Source of the DNA: Leguminivora glycinivorella
Taxonomy: Eukaryota; Arthropoda; Insecta; Lepidoptera; Tortricidae
Length of the DNA: 64,000 nt
Assembly (NCBI RefSeq): GCF_023078275.1
Contig: NC_062978.1
Location: 20,731,883 to 20,795,882, forward strand
Reading direction: 5' to 3'
Part shown: piece after piece, positions 21,534 to 32,342 of the stretch
Layout of the letters: every line of letters begins with the position of its first letter
How positions within the stretch are numbered: position 1 is the first letter of the stretch
Notes under the pieces: model-generated
The model's input: only the letters and a program-made list of their open reading frames with translations
The model's database searches: none
Told to the model about the DNA's origin: nothing
Position numbers and translations under genes: made by a program

Positions 21534-23339
21534 GGATGCTGATAAGCAACAATGTGTCAACCCACACGCCAACCATTTTGAGAAAATGGCGTCTAAAGAT
21601 TTTTTCTCATTTTTTCGTGTTTCTCTTTAAAAAAATTGTTTTTATATAGATTGTTGTGTTTTCCAGCTATAATACGTTCAGTAGTAGTGATTATTGTAGC
21701 TGAATTTCAAAACAAACTTCAATTTGACGAAATAATGCCCTTTTCTTTTATTGCGAATTGTTCGACGACGTTAAACTTTTTCAAGACTGTGTTATGATAC
21801 TTAACCCACTTTTGCTAATTGTTTAAAAATATCTATGAGTCTTAAATAAACATGTTAAAGCACATAAATTGTTGTTGTAAAATACTCTACCTATGCATAT
21901 TTTTAACTTTATAAGTGTTAAGTAACATATCAGTCATGGTCACTTATGTTATTAGGTATGTAGGAATCAATACATTATTTATTAATCAAATCTTTTAATG
22001 ATTTTTCTACTCCCAAATTGTTATTCGTCATTTACAGGATTGTGCGTATCGAAAAAACTGAAAACGCATTGTTTGGTTCTGTAATCATGGCAACCCATTG
22101 CATTAACGATACTGCGTGCGTGCGCGGGAAGGCTTTGGGCAGCTGAGCTGACAGTGCAAACCTTTGCAATACAGGAAACAGTGTGAATTTCGCGAGAATT
22201 ATTAAAAAAAACTATTAAAAACTAAGTGCATGGTCATTGTAAAAGTATTGTATGCAATGGTATTTAACTGACTCCAAAATACTCGTGGAAAGTACGCCAC
22301 TCATATTTCTTGACCTCCTTTAAACGCCTGTTAAATAAAATACTATAAATTAACTATTAGAGTAATGATCATTTCTAGACACATATTTAAATTATCTGTG
22401 CTTTTTCAACAAAAAATCGTTACAAAAACCAAATAATCATCTTTAAAAAAAATAAACTACTTATCTAAAATATACAACAAAATATTTTTTTACGCTAAGA
22501 AATAGACTAAGTCATTTAAATTATGAATAACTCATGACTTGTACAAGAACAAAACATAAAATATCTTTAACAAAATAATAAACTACCATATAGTAAGTAT
22601 TCAAAAATCAAACAATATTTTATGCATACATTAACACGTCTTAATGTAATTTAGTAATTATAAAAAAATAGTAGCTTATATAAGATTTTTATATGAACAC
22701 GTACTTGTAAAAAATGTTTGCAAATTATAATAACGAATATGTATATTCATGACTTAAAATGTTCAATTTCGTACTGAATTTACCATTCATGTGCAAAAAT
22801 ATACTAATGGACTAAGTCATAACTTATTCAAACATAAATTAATATGAACAGTTATATTTTACAATATAGTGTCATGGTACTTACAACAAAAACGAACAAT
22901 TTATGACCCGAATATAATTTAACAATAATGACTTATGTTTTATAACACGGGTCGTAGCATAAAACAACGAATAAAATATCATTTTGCAATAATCATTCAA
23001 GTCTCATAGTGGGTAACTATGTCATTTATTGCGTTTTGCAAGAATGAGTCAAGTGTAAAAAAATCGTTGAGTCAACCCTCATAACACATTATTGTAATTT
23101 AAATATGTCTTCTGCCAATTACTATAATAAGTTAAGGTTCTTGACACATTAATGCAAAACAGGCAACACACGATAAAGGATTTGTGTTAACCTATTTTTT
23201 TACTTTTGGGATAGTGAACATTTTCAAAATGAAAAGGTCATTTTTGCAAATAGAAGTTTAAAAATCCAGCTATAACATGGCATTAAAATCTCATTTTTTT
23301 AGTTTTTGTGGGTTGACACATTATTGCTTATCACCATCC
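21534..23339. mobile_element. 1.8 kb TIR element, 4 bp target duplication AAAT
   Basis: The left end GGATGCTGATAAGCAACAAT is mirrored at the right (ATTATTGCTTATCACCATCC), with arms reaching about 34 bp. AAAT is present on both sides (21530-21533 and 23340-23343), while unit A has it once, so the empty site is known exactly. The interior is strongly AT-rich with no transposase. Confidence 0.85.
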
Positions 23340-23642
23340 AAATATTTTCTTCGACTTATTCGGGGAACACTAACCAACCCAGCTTTACTCTCTCTGTTAG
23401 CAATTCGGGTTCCTCGAATCTCCTTTAAGCAATTACGTGCTCGAAATCACGGATTTTTTGCTGTCCCGTCGACCAGATCTCGCGGGCTCTCTTTTTCTCC
23501 TTTACATCAAGCAATGACTCTCTTGAATGGTATCTTAATAAGCAATAGCCAACTTGACATTTTTTACACCTCTGAGAATCAGTTTCTCACAGTAGCCAGC
23601 CGTTACCTCGAATACATGGTTACAAAAAGCTCTATTGTATAA
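23340..23642 (+). pseudogene. LINE RT C-terminal fragment (duplicate), 3' half
   Basis: Continues the frame interrupted at 21533 and reads FLRLIRGTLTNPALLSLLAI through to the same stop codon as 20774. One residue differs from the first copy (G for E in RARNH-FF). Confidence 0.85.
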
Positions 23643-23833
23643 AGTAACGAAATTGTAGTAATTTTGTTGACATTGTATGTATTTATGATTTTTATTGTAC
23701 CTAATTATTTCTTTCTGACACAATTGTAATTTAAATTTGCTTAATTAAGTGCTTATAATTATGTATGCATGATAGACATAAGTAATACCTATAGCACCGA
23801 TTAGTACGTAAGGTTTTACTGTTAGTACTAATT

Positions 23834-24012
23834 GTAATTGTTGGACTAATTCCAATAAGGTCTAGTTACCCTTCGGGTTGGAAGGTCAGATGGCAGTCGC
23901 TTTCGTAAAACTAGTTCCTACGCCAAATCTTGGGATCAGTTGTCAAAGCGGACCCCAGGCTCCCATGAGCCATGGCAAAATGCCGGGATAACGCAAGGAA
24001 GATGATGATGAC
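23834..24012 (+). repeat. SINE-2, 3' part
   Basis: AATTCCAATAAGGTCTAGTT through GCTCCCATGAGCCATGGC to a GATGATGATGA tail. It is the native, uncut version of the piece truncated at 21267. Confidence 0.8.
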
Positions 24013-24447
24013 TAATTGTAAAATAAACAAATAAACAGGGATGTGGATTTTTACATTTACTTCAAGGGCTTTTCAAGGGTTTATTTTATATTTTAAGGGC
24101 AATTTTATTTTATTTCAAACACATTTATTTCTAGAGCTTCTGAGGAAGACACGTTTTATTGACTGTGATAATGATAAGTAGGATTTAAGCTTAAACGATA
24201 CAAAATTTATCAAATATATATTTTTTATAAAAACAACTGCTATTTACACTAATTTCAAAATAACCTCAAAGTCTGACACGATATACTTGTTGACAACGTT
24301 TCTCGGATGGAAAAATTGTCATCAAAGGATTTTTTTCTTTTAATAATCAAGTATATACAGCTTACAGAGCCACTAGTTATGTGTAGCTAAATCTATTGGG
24401 TTGGCACAAAAGTAATGACACACTCTACAAAATTCTATACATTGTAG

Positions 24448-25892
24448 CGTTACGTACTCTTACAAGAGTCTTTTGCAAGAGTACGTAACTGCTAACCTAA
24501 AGGGTGAGGAGAATTTGAAGGGATGAGATAAAAAAAGAAAGTAAATCAGGGGTAGGTACTTTATTATACGGCTCTTTAGACGATATGACACGATAGGTAT
24601 GTAAAAAAAATAATATAATAAGTTAGGTAATCCGAAGTCCTCGTGAGGGAAGACTCTAGGTAAAAGGCGTGCAGCGGTTAAAGAGGATGCGGAGTACAAC
24701 TTGCAGGGGCAAACGTCGAGTACGACGTGCAGCAGCGTTCGCAGGGAGCGTCCAGCAGACAGGCCAGGTCACGCGCCCTAGCGCCAGGCACAATCAGCAG
24801 CGTTCGTAGGAGCGCCCAGCAGAAGGGTCAGGTCACGCGCCCTAGCGCCAGGCACGACCAGCAGCGTTCGTAGGAGCGCCCAGCAGACGGGCCAGGTCAT
24901 GCGCCCTAGCGCCAGGCACGACCAGCAGCGTTCGTAATAGGAGCGCCCAGCAGATAGGCCAGCTTACGAGGTAGATTGCACGGCGCGCAGCTCACCGAAG
25001 GAGGAGAGGACTTGGAGAGGGTTTTTCTTGAAGAGTGCGGGGCCTGGCTTGGCCCCGCACGGACCCTTTATAACTCGTTCTCTTAGGAAAACGACGAGAT
25101 AATGACTGATGGGTTTGACACAAGGGCCGCTTATATACCCATGTTTGAGAATTTAGAAAACTAAATTTAAAATTTAAATATTATCGCTAGCCAATTATAA
25201 AAATATGGTCTAAAACTAACAAACCTACATTAAAAGTATACATACTTAACTCTTTAGTCAGTTTAAAACATGAAAGAATATTGATTGACATGGTGATGTC
25301 AATCAATAAATAAATATGTCAAATTAAAATATGAATCTAATTCGATGTTTTCCTGCAAACATAATGGTTAAAAATGTTGTAGACTAGAAAGGTAAGTTTC
25401 GCCGTTGCGAACTGCATCGATCAATACTATGTTTATTACATGTAGGGGAAATATAATCTAATTTTGAACATAAATCGTTGCAGTTACGGACGGACGCCAG
25501 TAAACAGATAAAAAGGATTACAAGAGCATATCTACTACATTTGTCAGGAAGAAAACATGAAATATTTCCAGAAGGTAACAAAGTAAATTTAGAATAAAGA
25601 TCATTAGAAAACTAGAGAAACAAACAGAGGTCGTAGTCTTTCCACGCATCTTACAGATTCACGAGAGTTTTAGGTCTCCCTATAACGTTAACATGTGCAT
25701 TTTCCAGGCAAGTGAACTGCAGATAGAACGTACGATTTCTATGAGTTGAAAATCGGAATAAAGGGTTGTCGCTGTCTTATAGCAACAGAGTGCAGGATCG
25801 CCAGTCCGTGAAGTTAAATATTAAAAGGTATGGTTGAGATACTACAACATTTCCTTTCTTAAGTTAATTGTTTTCGATAATATTCTAGTATG
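24448..25892. mobile_element. Unidentified insertion in the mariner 5' leader
   Basis: TTGTAG occurs on both sides (24442-24447 and 25893-25898) and may be a target duplication; TTGTAG also occurs at about 25373, so the right edge is uncertain. The left edge starts with a hairpin of GTTACGTACTCTT and its complement (24449-24489). Inside are a 64 bp minisatellite and, on the minus strand, a TTATAAAG box near 25070 with a GC hairpin just after it. A solo LTR on the minus strand is one possible reading. Confidence 0.4.
24730..24963. repeat. Minisatellite, 64-65 bp unit, about 3.6 copies
   Basis: Units start CAGCAGCGTTCG at 24730, 24795, 24859 and 24923, each followed by GCGCCCTAGCGCCAGGCAC. It is GC-rich in an AT-rich setting. 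Confidence 0.85.
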
Positions 25893-25971
25893 TTGTAGAA
25901 CATTCTAGGTACTTCTAATGTGAGGGTATATAAAGCCGCCCTCGTGATTGGTTTAGTTAGATTGAAATAAA

Positions 25972-26976
25972 ATGGACGAGCGACAAGTTCGAACACTTTA
26001 CTTATACGAGTACTTGTTAGGCCATAGTGCGCGGGCTGCGGCTGACAATATCAACACTGCATTGGGCGCTGGAAGTACAAGCCATGCCACGGTGTCCAGA
26101 TGGTTTGACCGTTTTAAATCAGGAGACAGGAGCCTTGAAAGTCAGTCACGCTCAGGGCGACCACCTGCATTCAATGATGACGATTTACGCCCCGAACTAC
26201 AGTCGAATCCTACTCGTGAATTAGCGGAAGCACTTAACTGCAGTCACCACGCTGTGGAATACCATCTGCATGAGCTTGGGTATCGAAAAGTTTTGGCTCG
26301 ATGGGTACCGCACATCCTTACCGACGCCAGTCGTGCAGTCCGTGTCGCCATCTGTCAATCACTTTTGCTGCGACCCTGACGTAAAGAGTTTTTGACTGAT
26401 CTGGTTACGGGAGATGAATCATGGATTTATTATGAGAACGATACACGTCGTGCTTTTTGGCTGCCTCGAGAAGAAACGCCACCAACTCAACCGAAGCTGA
26501 GTCAAAAGAACCGCTTAAAAGTTTTGCTTTGTTGTTTCTGGGACTCGCAAGGCATGCTGTTTCATGAACTATTACACAATGAAACTGTAAACGCTAACAA
26601 ATATTCAACACAGCTCACCGAACTATCTTCTGCTATCAAGAAAAAACGACGAAGACGAGCCACTGTAATTTTACTACATGATAACGCTCGACCTCATGTC
26701 GCATCTACCGTTCGCCAACAGCTGCAGAACTTGGGCTGGGAGACGATACCCCACCCACCTTATTCTCCAGACCTCGCACCATCAGACTTTCATTTGTTTA
26801 GAGCACTGAAACGACATTTGCGGGGTAAACAATTCAATGATTTCCATGATGTACAGGTGGAGTTGAACAACTTTTTCGAGGCACAGCCATCAGAGTTCTG
26901 GGCGAAAGGCATCCAAACTTTGCCGGATCGTTGGCAAGAAGTCATAGATGCTAATGGTGATTACATCATCGACTAA
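25972..26976 (+). pseudogene. mariner transposase with one in-frame stop
   Basis: A 334-codon reading frame, full length for a mariner transposase, broken only by TGA at 26377-26379 (codon 136). The N-terminal helix-turn-helix region (residues 1-115) starts MDERQVRTLYLYEYLLGHS. The catalytic triad is complete in the D,D(34)D spacing of mariners: D148 in TGDESWIYYEN, D237 in LLHDNARPH, D272 in YSPDLAPSD. The two halves are in the same frame, so a single base change accounts for the defect. The start was chosen for the clear homology beginning at MDERQ and the AAA just before the ATG. Confidence 0.93.
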
Positions 26977-27008
26977 GCTTTTAGTATTGTAATAATAATA
27001 AAAAATAT

Positions 27009-27307
27009 CATTGTCCCGATAGTCGTTTCAGCGAACGGTCTCATAGCGAAGAGTCTCGACCAACATCTCGAGAGACTCTCGCTAGGTGGTTGGATCAAGG
27101 GTCAGATGCAGAAGGCGGTGATCTTGGACACGGCGCGGATAGTCCGACGGTTCCTCTCTCTGCAGCCCTAACCACGCGGCACCCTAGGTTAGGTTTTTTA
27201 TAATGTGTTTATATGTGTTTTATATTGTTTTGTATGTGGTTTTGTATTTTACTTTTATAATCATATTATAAAACAGCCTAATCTAAGAGAAAAGATAAAT
27301 AAAGGAA
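27009..27307 (+). mobile_element. LINE 3' end inserted in the mariner, 12 bp target duplication
   Basis: AATAAAAAATAT is present at 26997-27008 and 27308-27319. Between them a frame of about 52 codons (IVPIVVSANGLIAKSLDQHL to RRFLSLQP then stop) looks like the extreme C-terminus of a LINE polyprotein, possibly of the R2/R4 group. About 130 bp of 3' UTR and an AAATAAAGG tail follow. Severe 5' truncation and a long duplication are typical of target-primed reverse transcription. Confidence 0.8.
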
Positions 27308-27380
27308 AATAAAAAATATAAAACGTAAACCAAGTGTCTCATTACTTTTGTGCCAAGTGCCAACCCAATACATGTTTAAT

Positions 27381-27566
27381 GGGGCATTCTACGTGAAAGT
27401 CGCTTAGGACATGCTTTTGCCTTGTATGGCAGCTATATCAATCAAATCCGTAAAAGTCGATAAAATACTGCCAATTGGTTAAACAAGTCACAACTTCGCT
27501 TCCTTAGCGTCTTCAGAAGTATTAGAAGAATTGGATGTCGTAAGCGACATTCTCGTGGAATGCCTC
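27381..27566. mobile_element. Short TIR MITE
   Basis: GGGGCATTCTACGTGAAAGT and CGCTTA at the left are mirrored by TAAGCGACATTCTCGTGGAA at the right. It sits directly beside the mariner right end. Confidence 0.6.
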
Positions 27567-27904
27567 TAATACACAACCCCCGTGTTTTGAACCCAAGTAC
27601 GAACTTGACGGGATAAGCTGAAGCTCCTAATTTACATATTCGGAATGAAGTGTTTGGATAACCTAATTATCTCTTCAGTTTAACCCTTTTCCATAATTGA
27701 TGATTTACATACTCGTAGGTTTCAGGAAAAATACCGGTAAAATACTTACCACACCGACTTTCCTGACCTTTAATAAACGGAGGAGAAAGTTACTTTTTAC
27801 CCATTTTGTTTTTGGTGGTAAATTTTGGCTTTTAAACGATGGGATTGAATGATATTTTTTTCATTAAGACGATACAGTCAGGAGCGAAAATACTATATAA
27901 CCTA
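27567..27904. other. No gene seen
   Basis: No frame, repeat family or fold that I recognise. Confidence 0.5.
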
Positions 27905-28146
27905 ACCACAAAATTAAAATTTTGAAAAACCTCCGACCGCGACATAATAGACCGATTTTCATGAAACATGGCTAAGAACATTCCTGACTAACTCAGCTTT
28001 CAGAAAAAATAAACTAAATCTAAATCGGTTCATCCGCTCGGGAGCTACGATGCCACAGACAGACACAGACACAGACAGACAGACAGACCGACAAACAGAC
28101 AGATAGACACGTCAAACTCCGTCGTTTTTGCGTCGGGGGTTAAAAA
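27905..28146 (-). repeat. Family C repeat, copy 3
   Basis: ACAAAATTAAAATTTTGAAA, then GACCGCGACATAATAGACCG, the TCGGTTCATCCGCTCGGGAG block, a GACA microsatellite, and TTTTGCGTCGGGGGTT at the end. It is the most complete copy in the window and shows the intact order. Confidence 0.7.
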
Positions 28147-28360
28147 TGGAAAGGGGGGCTCCTTTCAATTTGGGAATTTCAGTTAAATATATTAGTGTTG
28201 TTAACTAGATTTATCGCAAAAAAAAATCCATTAAGAAAAAAATCAGTTAAAAGATATTGCGAAAAAATCTAAAATCGAGGTTCCGCTCTCGATTGTTTCC
28301 TCCTCCAAAACTTAATCAATCGTAACGAAATTTGAGAATCTAAATAACAATGAAATAGTC

Positions 28361-29440
28361 TGTATCGGACCGTTTAGTTTTTTGGTTATTTGTTACCAAT
28401 CTTGTGTATCACACCTTTTTTTGCGTTATAATGAAAAAGGCCGTTTTTGGAAATTTTTCATTGGCTCTAACGTCTTTAAAAATAAAAATATCATAAAAAT
28501 CAAAACGGTCCGACACAAAATAATAATAATCTGTGTTGAAAAAATCATTGCTCTATCTTCAAAAACCAGGATGGAAATAGTCGAGAGCGTTTGTATGGAG
28601 AATTGACCCCTCCTGTATCGTCTTAAGTTAATCCGGATTGAATTTGGTATTTTTATAAAGTTGCGAAAATGATGTATGTATGTTTTATGTGTGTTTTTTT
28701 TTTTCGATCTCTTCTCTTTATTGTTCTGTGTGCGTTATCTGTCGTGGCATCACTGAATGGGCCTTACGGAAGACCAGCGCTGGCTTTCAGCTAGCAATAT
28801 GCTGAGTTGGGTCCATTTCGTGATGCGCACTTAATGCTCTGCACGGGAAGCATGGTCGCGCGATAGACGATAAAATAGCAGGCCGTCCCTATCGCACTAT
28901 TTGTAAGTTATTTATATTTGTAAGTTAGTTATGTATCGGACCGTTTAGTTTTTTGGTTATTTGTTACCAATCTTGTGTATCACACCTTTTTTTGCGTTAT
29001 AATGAAAAAGGCCGTTTTTGGAAATTTTTCATTGGCTCTAACGTCTTTAAAAATAAAAATATCATAAAAATCAAAACGGTCCGACACAAAATAATAATAA
29101 TCTGTGTTGAAAAAATCATTGCTCTATCTTCAAAAACCAGGATGGAAATAGTTGAGAGCGTTTGTTTGGAGAATTGACCCCTCCTGTATCGTCTTAAGTT
29201 AATCCGGATTGAATGTGGTATTTTTACAAAGTTGCGAAAATGATGTATGTATGTTTTATGTGTGTTTTTTTTCGATCTCTTCTCTTTATTGTTCTGTGTG
29301 TGTTATCTGTCGTGGCATCACTGAATGGGCCTTGGGTCCATTTCGTGATGCGCACTTAATGCTCTGCACGGGAAGCATGGTCGCGTGATAGACGATAAAA
29401 TATCAGGCCGTCCCTATCGTACTTACAAATAGTGCGATAG
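28361..29440 (+). repeat. Tandem duplication with a 571 bp unit
   Basis: Unit one is 28361-28931 and unit two begins at 28932. Both start TGTATCGGACCGTTTAGTTT and stay nearly identical for about 380 bp. Unit two lacks 43 bp that follow GGGCCTT in unit one. The 74-codon frames at 28382 and 28953 are alike only because of the duplication and do not resemble a known protein. Confidence 0.8.
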
Positions 29441-29487
29441 GGACGGCCTGCTATTTTATCGTCTATCGCGCGACCATGCTTCCCGTG
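29367..29487. mobile_element. Short palindromic repeat (copy 3)
   Basis: Arms of about 55 bp start CACGGGAAGCATGGTCGCG and end with the complement; the centre is near 29427. Same family as 9757-9872. Unit one of the neighbouring duplication holds a single arm (28846-28905). Confidence 0.75.
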
Positions 29488-30375
29488 CTGTTCTCTGTTT
29501 CTTGTTTTCTTGTTGCTTGTGTACGTACGTGTTGTGAATGTCACGAATAAATGTCTGTTTCACTTGGTGGCAAAATTTGGTTTTCAACCATCGCATTGTG
29601 CCTATGGTATGATATACTTTTTTAGGGTTGCGTAGGGGTGCGTATTATTTTAACTTTTGTAAGTTTGTACGGATATTGAACCCTCGGTGGGCGAGTCCGA
29701 CTCGCACTTGGCCGATTTTTATTTATTTAACAATTCTCGTGCATATTATTGAGATATTTTTAAAAATGTATATTATTTTAAGTTACCGGGTTTCACGTTG
29801 CTTGAGGTGAAAAAAAAAAGAATTCGATTCGATTACGAATGTAAAAAAAAATACCTACTTACCAGATTTATTGCAAGATGTTAATGGAAGATTACAAAAA
29901 ATAGTCTCAACTTAAAATAATTTATATCCAACATCATTACTCAGGTATTAAACTTACTTTTTGTTAATGAAGAATCCTCATACTCATCCAAAACTTTTAG
30001 ATGTACACCAACTTATACACTATACACAAACTTTACACAACATTCAACCTTATATATTTACACTAAACTGCACAAAGGTATTCGTAATTCGCACGTGAAA
30101 CACTTTGTTTGAAGTAGCGAAAGTTTTCGTGAAAAGCTCTGAGGTACAGGCAAGTTAGGCGTTGGGCCGACGATCGCGAACTAAGGTAGCTTGAGCTTTC
30201 GCGCGTTGGGCGGACTATGAACTACGCATGCGTCAACTTCCAGCCACTGCTGTCGGGTAAGTTTTTACTTGCCTTCTGTGAATGAACTTATCAATGAAAT
30301 AGTTTCATACCTTATTAGTAACTAACCCCTGATTCTTAACCCTTAAATACATGGTGATGTATTTATTTATGCATC
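29488..30375. other. No gene seen; repeat remnants
   Basis: CGAGTCCGACTCGCACTTGG at about 29691 is a repeat-end motif. The rest is AT-rich without a convincing frame. Confidence 0.45.
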
Positions 30376-30380
30376 ATATC

Positions 30381-31918
30381 TGAAGTATATGAAGCCAGGA
30401 ACACTAGGATATCTAATTAAAAAGGCAAATGCACGTCCGTTCGTAATTAACACGTTCGCGGACACTCAGTCACCCCTCTGGGACACCAATATTTTGTATG
30501 GGAATTTTTCGACTGCTATAGCATACCTGTCCTTAGACAGCTTATATTAGGGTTATTATGTGACGAGGAACGCTATAGCATTCGGATGCTATAGCATACC
30601 TGACAAAATACAGAGGTAAAATGTGATCTTATGTGACACCGTATGCTATAGCATACGATGCTATAGCATACCGTGACACAATACTGAGTCAAAATGTGAT
30701 CTTATTTGACACCGTATGCTATAGCATACGATCCATAGATGGTGATACAGCAGATTCATTCTGTAGAATCATATCAAATAAAACATTTAGTGTTTCTGGC
30801 TGCGGGGTTGATGCCCACAAATAAAAGTATAAAGCTTGTTCACGAATACAGAGTTTTTTGGTACAAGAAGAATTGTCTAAATGTGTATCTCCTACAGACT
30901 CTTTTGGAGTACCTAACTTTCGTCAGAACTGTAGTCACCCGTTTCGTCATTGAGACTAGAATAATGTTTGTTCAAACCTGCTGTTGTATAGGTGCTAAAG
31001 GTCTTCGTTTGGTGCGATGATTTCTGTGTAGAACTTATCCACTACCTCTCACTACGCGATGATTTGCCCAGCTTTATATACTATTTTACAAGCATCTAAA
31101 CCAAGTTCAAGTAGTTAAACACTAACAAAATTCACTCAAAAAGACATAATTTAACGTAAACAGTCAGTATCAACCAGAAATAGGGTGTATTCACAATTAT
31201 ATGAGCAAAGCAATGACTAAGTACGAAGGAAATTACTCAAATAATAGGTATAAACATGCCTCGGTTTTCTTAATTTATCGTAACCAAAATCACGGTGTAT
31301 TATTATAAAACGACAGTGGACATGTTTGTTAACAAAACGGCAACACAAAAATATATATAAACTGTAAAAATAATTACTTATGATTTTTTAAACAATCCGT
31401 AAAATTGCGTTTGCGCTCGAAATTTGGCCACATTTCACGGGCCAACTCCCGGTGACACTCGCGGGGCTACTGCGCAAATTTCCATACAAAGAGGTATTCT
31501 ATAGCATACGCGTCACAAAAAGGTGAACTCGATCTGTGACGCCACAGCATATTTTTTAACTGCGATAAAACTATGTAATGTTGCAGTATGCATACTATGA
31601 TTCTAGTGAATGGTAGAGGAAATGTTGGTGAATAATATTATACTGTGAACAAGCAGATTACTAAGCAAACAGACGCAGAAATTCAAACCAAATAACGTAT
31701 TCTATAGCATACGCGTCACCAGAAGGAGTACAAAAACGTATGCTATAGAATACGCGTCCGCGAACGTGTTAAGATGTATTTCGAAAGTGAATGTACAACT
31801 ACCACCAAATTGACAATAAACATTTTTATAAAAATCTTAACCTACCCGCTGGGTCACTGACCGGCGATCAGCTGTGATACATGTCTATGTATATTGCTAT
31901 ACATGTACATATATCACA
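30381..31918 (-). repeat. 3' LTR of the Gypsy element, interrupted
   Basis: The LTR parts 30381-30450 and 31773-31918 total 216 bp, the exact length of the intact 5' LTR at 36389-36604. The interruption is the TTAA-flanked element 30451-31768. Confidence 0.95.
30451..31768. mobile_element. piggyBac-like non-autonomous element, TTAA target duplication
   Basis: The left end CACGTTCGCGGAC is mirrored by GTCCGCGAACGTG at the right, and TTAA flanks both sides (30447-30450 and 31769-31772). The intact LTR elsewhere in the same Gypsy element gives the empty site. The 1,318 bp interior has several copies of the perfect palindrome GTATGCTATAGCATAC (30641-30656, 30714-30729) and near copies at both ends, but no transposase. 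TTAA duplication is the hallmark of piggyBac-type integration. Confidence 0.92.
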
Positions 31919-32342
31919 CCCTACCACTTAACTAAGACTAAACACCTAAAGCTTATTGGCTTAATTATTAATCGTAGACAAGCATAATTTATCAGTTTTT
32001 AAAAGTTTGTTATAAAGGTACAAAATAAAAATTCATTGTGGCACTCCGTTTGTTTACATCTTAATGGCGTTTCCATAAACGCTTACAAGCCTGTATTGGC
32101 CCTAATCGATTGTCTTAATCTGTTATTCATTTATGTATGTATAAGGATGAGATAAAACACAATTTATCCAATACAGGCCCGCATTTTCTTATCTACTTAT
32201 AACTAAACTATTACTAAACAGAAGCTAAGTAACTTAATGTTTATTATCAAGCCATAGGTGGCGAATGCGATATTATACCTTATTATGATTGCTATTGGAG
32301 TATAAATTTAAACCAATACATTGTATGTTATACAGTACGGGG

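Larger units (their letters stand above)
21268..23940 (+). repeat. Unit B of the tandem duplication
   Basis: Second copy of 20210-21267. It has a TIR element inserted at 21534-23339. It also lacks the segment matching 20910-21102, deleted between two AGAC tetramers, one retained at 23774-23777. The remaining sequence is nearly identical to unit A, including coding parts (frames at 21278-21535 and 23340-23642). Confidence 0.85.
24396..27368 (+). mobile_element. mariner transposon carrying two later insertions
   Basis: Inverted ends beginning TTGGGTTGGCAC lie at 24396 and 27368, each bounded by TA (24394-24395 and 27369-27370). A 334-codon transposase with one stop is inside. Mariners are about 1.3 kb; the extra length is explained by an insertion in the 5' leader (about 24448-25892) and a LINE tail in the 3' leader (27009-27307). 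The right end has an extra repeat of GGCAC/TGCCAAG. Confidence 0.9.

Noticed and set aside
24730..24963. CRISPR-like direct repeats
   Set aside because: The units are contiguous 64 bp minisatellite repeats with no unique spacers, and the genome is eukaryotic.
28382..29177. Two near-identical 74-codon frames
   Set aside because: Similarity comes from the 571 bp DNA duplication; synonymous and non-coding parts are equally conserved, so no coding constraint is shown.
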